Shown here: piece by piece, positions 18,576 through 24,490 of the stretch | Numbering within the stretch: position 1 is the stretch's first letter | Layout: every line of letters begins with the position of its first letter | Assembly: GCA_030374735.1 (NCBI GenBank) | Contig: JASCIV010000322.1 | Coordinates: 1 to 24,490, forward strand | DNA from: Gracilaria caudata | Taxonomy: Eukaryota > Rhodophyta > Florideophyceae > Gracilariales > Gracilariaceae | Length of the DNA stretch: 24,490 bases | Direction: 5' to 3' | Translations under genes and position numbers: made by a program | Notes under the pieces: generated by a model | The model's input: the letters and a program-made list of their open reading frames with translations, nothing else | Database searches by the model: none | What the model was told of the DNA's origin: nothing

Positions 18576-18803
18576 GTCTCTTCTTCTTCTTTATTGTGGA
18601 CAGCAGCTTCTAATTACTAAGCTGCAGTAAAGCTTTCAAAGAAAGCTTTCTCTCTTTAGGAAGGCCAAAAACTTCTGTGGCACTTGTCTAATCAAACTTT
18701 GCACTGTTCGCCTGGCAGAACGAGGTAGCCCCTTAAAAAGCTCGCGCCTAGACGCATGTGTGAATCGACAACGCAAAACGAAATGATCGTGTAGTCTCAA
18801 GTT
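18576..18803 (+). repeat. dispersed repeat, copy B
   Basis: It matches copy A through GTCTCTTCTTCTTCTTTATTGTGGACAGCAG, AGTAAAGCTTT...AAAGCTTTCTCTCTTTAGGAAGG, AGACGCAT (18750-18757) and AGTCTCAAG (18793-18801). Copy B is bracketed by a perfect 12-bp direct repeat TCGTGTAGTCTC at 18569-18580 and 18787-18798. In the frame matching copy A's FFFILDSSF, copy B reads FFFIVDSSF and then stop, so any ancestral coding sense is lost here. Confidence 0.65.
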
Positions 18804-19419
18804 GCGGTTACCGCCACGAGTGCTATCTTAAAGATCAAAGTGAGAGAGCTGAAAATCCCTTGTGCGTTTGTGTTGGTAGAACGCTCACAAAGATACAGAG
18901 ACAATAGGGGTGTTGTGATCATACTTGGACATGTGATTTGAGCAAATGAGTAGAGTTCTGCAAGGCCTGAATGCATCGCGCGAATGCTAAACATGCATCA
19001 CAACCCTGGGCTTTGTTCGGTACCATACATCGCGGCGAAACGTCGTGTTGTGTAAGTGAACGTGGTTGTAAGCGGTGCAAAAACAAGGGTGTGAAAGGAC
19101 GAAGGATGGGATGAACGCATTACATCTTTACGTGTAGTTGTTTACCGAACACATGCAAGCAAGTCTTTGTACACGCAAGGGTGCGAAGCTTTGTAAACGA
19201 ACTAGAGGGAAAAACAAAAAAAAAACAACAACAACAGTCAGTGCGAAGTAGTAGAGATAAACAGTGCACAATGCGAAAACTCGCGCGAACCGTCACAGCA
19301 CGTCTCAACACGGCCGCAACCTCAGCTCCGCTGCACAGTCTCGAAAACCGAACCAATGCCATCATGAACGTATAAACCCAACAAGAGCACGGTGATCCGA
19401 GAGACAGCAGCCAGCAAAG

Positions 19420-20442
19420 CTAGATATTGATGGCACAGCATCCTAGGTTACATCGAAACTTGGGTTCCGAGTAACTTGTGGAGGTGTTGTGGCGTCTGGC
19501 CGGCCTGGTGTATCGGAAGTAACTCGTGGTGCGAGTTGGAGGTCCGTCGGAACGGAACGTGCGAGAACGATACGTTGTGTCAGTGGTGCTCGGATCCCAC
19601 TCATCAATGCGAATGAGCCCCATAATGATGATGATGATACAAAAGAGCAGGTAGAATATGAGATGCGTGAACGGCACCTGCAGCTGCGAATAGTTTGACA
19701 GACACGCTCCAGTAGGTCCACCTCCGATCCAATAGATGCTCGTATTCACAATCAGAACCGGAACCGTATAGATGGCGCGAATGAGGATGTAAGCGCGCAT
19801 GTTCATCTCAATGGAAGCATTGGTGTCGGTAGTACCCGACGTACTGGAGTCATCATCATCATCACGTTCCGCAAAGCATCTCAGAAACAAGAACAAAATC
19901 TCGAAGCACAGCTCCAACAACAACACAATCTGCATTCGAAACAACGGCCCACCACACTCCGAAAGCGGTGGAATGGACGTCACTTCAAAGTCCGCCACGC
20001 CAGGCACGCCGTCACCACCCGCCGGTACGGGCGGCGGCACGGGCGCAACCGGCAGCGGCGAAGCCGGCGGCTGCTGCGGCTGCACATTCGGCGACGGAGA
20101 CGGCGACGGTCTTTGTGGCAACGGCGACAGCACCGGCTGCGTAAGCTGTCTCACTGCCACTGGCATCATGTCCTGTCTCACCGTCGTCAACATTCCACGC
20201 TCCTTGCGTTCCCCGCTCGCCCCCTTCCTGTGCCTCCCCACGCGTCGCTCTTCCCCCACGGGCACCAACGCAAACACAAACAACAATAAACACAACGCCG
20301 CCAGCCCGACGCGAAACGCGCCCACACGAAACAAACCATGCTTCGACGAAAGCACAACGCACAACACAAGCGCCCAAAGCGGCGCAGCAACAGGCGCCAC
20401 CGGCGCGTCCAAAAGCACATCGCCTTGAAGCGCGACAGTCAT
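19420..20442 (-). CDS. multi-span membrane protein of unknown family
   Basis: 340 residues from an ATG at 20442. Hydrophobic spans lie at about 20-36, 43-62, 168-190, 217-239 and 257-278. Between spans 2 and 3 is a long Pro-rich loop (PSPSPSPN, PLPVAPVPPPVPAGG, about 100-145), and after span 3 a DDDDD acidic run (194-198). The tail is rich in Thr, Ser, Arg and Tyr (TDTTYRSRTFRSDGPPTR) and ends CNLGCCAINI. The closing Cys pair could be lipidated, but it is not a CaaX box (it is not at the fourth residue from the end). Four or five spans and no transporter, GPCR or enzyme signature that I recognise. No intron visible. The long frame with clustered hydrophobic spans makes it credible as a gene; a shorter overlapping plus-strand frame (19799-20428) is its shadow. 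Confidence 0.72.
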   Translation of the reverse strand: MTVALQGDVLLDAPVAPVAAPLWALVLCVVLSSKHGLFRVGAFRVGLAALCLLLFVFALVPVGEERRVGRHRKGASGERKERGMLTTVRQDMMPVAVRQLTQPVLSPLPQRPSPSPSPNVQPQQPPASPLPVAPVPPPVPAGGDGVPGVADFEVTSIPPLSECGGPLFRMQIVLLLELCFEILFLFLRCFAERDDDDDSSTSGTTDTNASIEMNMRAYILIRAIYTVPVLIVNTSIYWIGGGPTGACLSNYSQLQVPFTHLIFYLLFCIIIIIMGLIRIDEWDPSTTDTTYRSRTFRSDGPPTRTTSYFRYTRPARRHNTSTSYSEPKFRCNLGCCAINI

Positions 20443-20452
20443 CGTTCACGCT

Positions 20453-20476
20453 CCCCCCCTCCCCCCTCCCCACCCC
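20453..20476 (-). promoter_or_regulatory. possible G-quadruplex just before the membrane-protein ATG
   Basis: On the minus strand the runs G4-T-G4-A-G6-A-G7 end 10 bases before the ATG at 20442. Four G-runs with one-base loops satisfy the usual quadruplex pattern. If within the 5' UTR it could limit ribosome scanning; if upstream of the start site it is a promoter element. Confidence 0.5.
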
Positions 20477-20589
20477 TCCGTCGACGCGCCGCGCGCGCGC
20501 CCACACTCAGGTAAGCGATGCGTTGCGACGCGGCGCACTGGCGCATCGCCGCCTCCCCAAACACGCTGCTTGTAACGGCCACAACCTCC

Positions 20590-20790
20590 GCGTCCACGTC
20601 GGGCCATTTTTGTGTCATTATTTACGCCGCGCACGTCACAGCGCGGCCACGCGTTCCACGTGTCGGGGCGGGTGATGCGCGCTGCGCCGTGCTCGGCGCG
20701 AGTCTGCGCGCGCCAATTAGAACGCGCGTGCGAAACGCGTGCCACGCGCGTGCCACGCGATGCGCAGTGCTCGACGGCTTGAGCTTTCAC
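20590..20790 (-). promoter_or_regulatory. CpG-rich promoter-like block of the membrane-protein gene
   Basis: A GC/CpG-rich block with ACGCGCGTGC at 20722-20731, ACGCGCGTGCC at 20744-20754, a CCAAT at about 20712, and a CCACGTGTCGG ACGT box at about 20656. The word set overlaps that of the desaturase promoter block. It could also drive a divergent plus-strand transcript, but the frames to the right (20822-21214) are low-complexity and unsupported. Confidence 0.4.
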
Positions 20791-21394
20791 AACGAGCGTT
20801 GTCTTTGAGCTCCGAGCAGAAATGCATCACACAACGATCGTGATCGCGTTCAAACCGCCTCCCACAGCACGGCGAGCGTCGCTCCTTCGTGGCCGTGCCA
20901 TCACCAGTCAGTCGTCACATCAGGTCCTCCCCGTCGCGTTTGTTGGCATCCACGCCGTTGCTGCTCGTCGCGCGCGAGCGACACGGTCTCCGTGGAGCGC
21001 GCATGGCAATGGCACCGTCTCACGACATGTCGTCCGATCATGTCGTCCACCCTCTCCCCTGCCCCCCCTACACACACACACACACACTTCCGCTTCCGCT
21101 GCGCCCGTATGCAAAAACTTCTCGTCTCTTTGGCCACGCTCGAGGAGCTCACGCGACCGGCCTCATCGTCCAGCACGTGTAGCGCTCGTTACGACGCGCT
21201 GCCGTCGCACGTGAAGGCGCCGTCCTGTCCCCAGGTTGCGAGGATACCAAGCGAGTGTTTCCTCGCTGTAACTTTGCGTGTCATCATTCGTCCGGTGCCA
21301 ATTCGGTGTGTTTATGGCGCACACACTTTGATCCAAGGGCCGCGATAGATACAGCTTTGTTTCAACGACTGCACGGAGAGCACAGTGCATGCTT
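20791..21394. other. intergenic stretch with AC microsatellite
   Basis: It contains a C7 run and an (AC)9 array at about 21062-21087. Open frames crossing it on both strands are driven by the repeat and GC content. No gene supported. Confidence 0.45.
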
Positions 21395-22204
21395 TTAGCG
21401 CATAATATGACTGTACACAGCCTGCCAATGTGGCACAGGTACCTTCGTAGCTGATGCAGTAAGATACGCAAGCTCAACTGCATGGGGTTTCGCATGCCTT
21501 TGATCCAGCCAGCTGCCCTGCCAGGTGCGGAGAAACGACGTGTATCCGACTTGAGTACTATCGACAATAACAATGGTCAGCTCGTATGCGAACAGATAGC
21601 AAAGGGCGTAAAGTTACACGTCGGCCGTATTCTCTCCTTCAGATAGGCGATGCACGTCGCAATCGTATGTGCGTTTGCGCCGTTGTCAAACACAGCACCA
21701 ACAGTTTTCTCTTGTTCGATGATCAATGCGCTGCCGACGTTCGACTTCGCCATCTCGTCATGTCCGAACTTTGACGACATCTTCCCGAAACCGTCGCCCT
21801 TACTTTTGAAACTGCTTCGCATCATTCTTCGCAAACCATAGCTTCTGTTGCCGGCGTTCTTGTGGGTGCTCCGCATCCTCAGCAGGGCCTGACGGCTGTG
21901 GGAAATATTGCGTCAAGGCGTACAGCCGCTCACCAGTGTCATGCATGGATTTGTGGATGCGGACGACGTCAAAAAGGGCTGCCAGTTCATGGAGCGTGTC
22001 ATTGGATGAGCCAACAGTGGGGGCAGCCGGACCGCGCATCCGCGAGAGCATGGAGCGTTTGGCTGCTTGCTCGTATGGTATAGCCGAACGGGATCGAGTG
22101 GCAGCCACCTGCATGCGTGGAGCACAGTGTATACGACTCTCAAGAGAATGCTGAACGAGCTCGACAACTTCCGTTGCGACAACCGGCCTGATATGCTTCT
22201 GAGC
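21395..22204 (-). pseudogene. frameshifted gene in three overlapping frames
   Basis: Successive minus-strand frames: 22204-21800 (134 codons, first Met at residue 31), 21876-21577 and 21613-21395 (72 codons). Each is protein-like and they tile the region with short overlaps, as expected from one coding sequence with two frame breaks. The first holds SRSAIPYEQAAKRSMLSRMR and then PTVGSSNDTLHELAALF. This loosely recalls the linker of Mutator-like transposases with a FLYWCH finger (a basic R-x-I-x-R-x-R patch, then Pro and a short helix). The third includes TIVIVDSTQVGYTSFLRTW. No transposase catalytic residues are identified. A candidate acceptor (GCTCAG) precedes the first frame, so unspliced introns are the alternative to frameshifts. 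Confidence 0.42.
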
Positions 22205-23224
22205 TTAACTTAAAATCCCAGCCGATTTTGAACCAAACTATTCACCTAATCTAATTCAGGAGCCAGATAGAGATATCCGGTGCTTCTGAGGGGTTTGCTG
22301 GCCCACGGCGCCGCCCGTTGTAACCATACACTTACAAAGGGGGAAGGATTAAGGGTTAGCGCTACGTAGCTACCGTGTAGAGAGAAAGAAGGTACGACAG
22401 TACACGTGCAAGACTTGTACTCAAAAGAAAGTCTACTCTGAGGAATTTTTGCACCGCAAAATTTGCTATCTTAACCCTTAGTCTCGCAAGAAGAAGAAGA
22501 AGACCAACATAATTGACCTCATTGCAGGTCATTAGTCACCGTGTTTGCGTTTCGTCAACTCCAGTCAGTAAAACTGCAGTGTCCTGTTTTCACAAACGCA
22601 ATAAAGAAATTGAAAACGCTGTTCGTCTTAACGTCTCTAACAGTCTCTCAATGAAGATAGATTAAACAAATTTCGAGTTAGGCTCGTGCCTTTGGATGCA
22701 AGCGTCAGCAGAGGATTGCACTGTTGTTGAAATTACATTTGAAACTGTAACGCCAAGAATACGCCAACGGATAACAAAGAGAGGCCCGGGTACATCCGAA
22801 CAAACAGAGACTCGGAAACAGAGGCAGAAAGAGAGAAAACAGCGTTCGAGATGCCATTTCTTCCTTTTGCGCGTCGTTTATGCAGAAGCTTCGTACGCAC
22901 TACGCAACGAGAGCCAGTGATTACTGGATGTTTTTGCTCAGTACGTGTAGTACTAACCTAGAACTCGGAAAGGCAAATAAGATTAATTCTATTTGTCAGC
23001 TGATGTATCTATATATCATACTTACGATAAGAAAGGAATGTCAAAGAGTGAGGTTGCAGAAGGGTAGTTATTACTATTTTTTCCATAAAACAGGCCTACT
23101 TGGTCAGGGTGGTATTCTCGCCTTAAGAGCGACTGGTCTTGTGACAGGACTCCTGTTGTTACACCAAAAAAAAAAAAAGACGTTTGTCCTCTATATTAAA
23201 CAGTGATAGGAGCCGGTGTCAAGC

Positions 23225-23245
23225 GGGCAGGGAGGGGGGGAGGGG
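23225..23245 (+). other. G-rich quadruplex-type tract
   Basis: GGG CA GGG A G7 A GGGG on the plus strand, lying between an A13 and a T13 tract. No gene is close enough to assign a role. Confidence 0.4.
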
Positions 23246-23324
23246 AAGGAGGAGTTCCGTTTTTTTTTTTTTCTGTGGTCGATCATCGGCAAAACTTCGT
23301 GGACTGCAAATATCCAACCTACAT

Positions 23325-23355
23325 ACTTGCAGTCCGCAAGTTGCAGACTGCAAGT
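23325..23355. repeat. small perfect inverted repeat
   Basis: Arms ACTTGCAGTC (23325-23334) and GACTGCAAGT (23346-23355) around an 11-base loop. A further GACTGCAAA at about 23302 and AGTCCGCAAG inside the loop region show the same word repeated, so it may be a short local repeat cluster instead of a functional hairpin. Confidence 0.55.
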
Positions 23356-23506
23356 TTCCCAAACTTCTCGGGCGCCCTTCCGTAGAAAGCTCAAGCAAAT
23401 TGCAAAACCCCAAACATAGCTAGAAGTAGCAGGACGCGGATGGGCTTGCATCAAGCATAAAAATGGAATGAAATAGAGCATTCCTAAGAAAGAGGTATGT
23501 TACTCA

Positions 23507-23722
23507 CAGAATATACAACCCTGGTGGTTGATTTGCACTTTTCAGCTCTTTGGAAGTCAAACCAGAGCTGTAAATTTCGATTGCTCTGCTAAAGCGTAGG
23601 AGATGTTCCACGTTATCCTGTGCCGCTTTGTACCAGCTTTTCATGCAAATTGATGCATATTCTGAGGTGGCCTTTCTTTTAGAGTTCTGTGGAGTCCAGG
23701 GTCTGGACGGAGCAAAGGGCAT
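23507..23722 (-). CDS. hypothetical exon or small protein, weak
   Basis: A frame from ATG 23722, encoding about 71 residues with a basic N-terminal part and a helical stretch (YKAAQDNVEHLLRFSRAIEI). It runs into TTCT|GTGAGT, a good donor, exactly where the frame would stop (TGA). That suggests the coding sequence continues across an intron. An adjoining frame upstream (to about 23856, after an acceptor-like CTTGTATCTTCAG) is also protein-like but in another frame. No family recognised. Confidence 0.28.
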
Positions 23723-24085
23723 GAAAGGGGCTCACGGATAGCCCTGAGGGTTGGCGGCAGTAGCCCAGGTGCGCGCTGTCTGTTGAACACTGTGATTGCG
23801 TCTTGGATGCTGATCGTGTAGGAACGCCCCAGGTACGGTTTAGGCTGAAGATACAAGAGTTATACCCCTTATCACCCCTCGCCCTTCGGGATACTTTCGG
23901 TACCGTTACCTAAAGAGCACAAGTGACTTCGTCCGCATGTCAGTCCACATAACCCGCCGTCGTACCGAGGACCTGGTTGAGGCACAGGTTCAGGGGTGCC
24001 AAGGCACCGATGCGTGTATGCTCAGCTGCCTCGCTGGGCCGCTCACGTGCTCCCATTTCCCATGCGGTGTGTAAAAACCTGTCTG

Positions 24086-24346
24086 TCACGAGGACAGCAC
24101 CAAGCAATATCGATTAGGGGCAGGCACGATACCAGCCACACATATGCGCGTAACCTCCACGCTTGGCAAATTGTCATCGGTGAGGGATGCTGCGGTGCCA
24201 GGGGTCCATAAAAACCAGCACGGCGATGCACTGGCAATGCACCGGTGCCACTCTCGTCCAATATCCCAGAGCTTCACCGTCATCCCAATCAAGGGCATCA
24301 TGTCGCCTTCTTCCGTCCTTACCGACGCGGCTGCCTCAGTCATGAC
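24086..24346 (-). CDS. hypothetical protein, weak
   Basis: The open frame runs from 24487 to a TGA at 24086. I prefer the Met at about 24346 (MTEAAASVRTEEGDMMPLIG). The protein is about 86 residues, rich in Trp, Cys and Ala, with no signal peptide or known motif. The frame continues upstream close to the window edge, so it could be the 3' part of a longer gene. A second frame on the same strand at 24340-24490 is also passable, which weakens both. Confidence 0.25.
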   Translation of the reverse strand, partial: VMTEAAASVRTEEGDMMPLIGMTVKLWDIGREWHRCIASASPCWFLWTPGTAASLTDDNLPSVEVTRICVAGIVPAPNRYCLVLSS

Positions 24347-24490
24347 TTCTCCGCAACAACTTGAGCATGTGGTCCGCTTGGTCTGCGAGGGAAGCTGTCT
24401 GAGGTCGTGGAAGATTGGATTCTCCGCCATTTTGCTGGTGGAGGGACTGCTTTTCGCCCATCTCGTGTACTTCCTTAAGAGATTCACTGC

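Larger units (their letters stand above)
16605..19419. other. long gene-poor stretch
   Basis: Many 60-114-codon frames on both strands, none with a motif or consistent support. Notable contents are a TGTCAT triplicate at about 17357-17375, an acceptor-like CTGCTGTTTCAG at about 17185, the 83-bp palindrome, dispersed-repeat copy B, and an A-rich AAAACAACAACAACAG tract at about 19212-19235. Confidence 0.45.
22205..23483. other. intergenic stretch
   Basis: It has a GAA array (22488-22502), TTAAGGGTTAG near 22349 and its near complement CTTAACCCTTAG near 22470 (possible ends of a small element), an A13 tract (23166-23178), a G-rich stretch and a T13 tract (23260-23272). Short frames at 22696-23206 and 23184-23481 have no motif. 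Confidence 0.45.

Noticed and set aside
19799..20428. Plus-strand frame of 209 codons rich in Gly, Thr and Cys
   Set aside because: Antisense to the membrane-protein gene. Its low-complexity Gly/Thr run is the complement of the Pro-rich loop.
21640..21720. FDNGANAHT in a minus-strand frame as a retroviral-type aspartic protease site (DSGA/DTGA)
   Set aside because: The central residue is Asn instead of Ser or Thr and no second protease motif follows, so the match is too weak.
22345..22482. TTAAGGGTTAG and CTTAACCCTTAG as telomere-like repeats
   Set aside because: Single non-tandem occurrences that do not form a telomeric array; at most the ends of a small element.
23166..23272. A13 and T13 tracts as the tail of a retroposed sequence
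   Set aside because: They face each other in opposite senses 80 bases apart with no target-site duplication and no recognisable parent sequence.

Overview
The window reads as nuclear DNA of a unicellular eukaryote, probably an alga or related protist. I could not place the lineage further. Genes sit far apart on both strands, each with its own promoter-like flank and no operon spacing. One gene has a clear spliceosomal intron (GTAAGG...TTGTAG, 71 nt), one 3' flank carries AATAAA, and two promoters carry a TATA box or CpG-rich CCAAT-containing blocks. I saw no rRNA, tRNA, CRISPR array or bacterial signal. An intronless FAD2-type desaturase fits an alga but would also fit a fungus or oomycete.

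Layout. 1-3.4 kb: mostly non-coding, with one weak minus-strand ORF (659-1246) and a CpG-rich island that is the likely promoter of the desaturase. 3509-4726 (+): membrane fatty acid desaturase with three intact histidine boxes. 5296-6503 (-): two-exon secreted copper enzyme of the lytic polysaccharide monooxygenase (LPMO) type. Its catalytic N-terminal histidine is only seen once a short first exon is joined. 6.5-9.0 kb: gene-poor, with two candidate small exons and a near-perfect 61-bp palindrome. 9.0-10.1 kb: low-complexity and repeat-derived ORFs. 10364-13114 (+): intronless orphan of 916 aa with a disordered N-terminal half and a helical C-terminal half. 13.4-14.1 kb: doubtful ORF. 14515-15279 (-): bZIP transcription factor with an unusual basic region and ACGT boxes in its promoter. 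15.8-19.4 kb: no intact gene, a chain of overlapping minus-strand open frames that looks like a decayed gene, an 83-bp palindrome, and one copy of a dispersed repeat. 19420-20442 (-): multi-span membrane protein with a G-rich tract just before its ATG. 21395-22204 (-): three overlapping open frames in succession, probably a broken gene, perhaps from a mobile element. 22.2-24.5 kb: mainly non-coding with two weak minus-strand ORFs.

The confident genes (desaturase, LPMO-like protein, bZIP) do not form a pathway. They are a lipid enzyme of the ER, a secreted polysaccharide-attacking enzyme and a nuclear regulator. The most interesting signals are the hidden N-terminal exon of the LPMO and its cysteine-rich tail, the bZIP in which the invariant Arg is Tyr, the two long palindromes, and a roughly 225-bp repeat present in three diverged copies.
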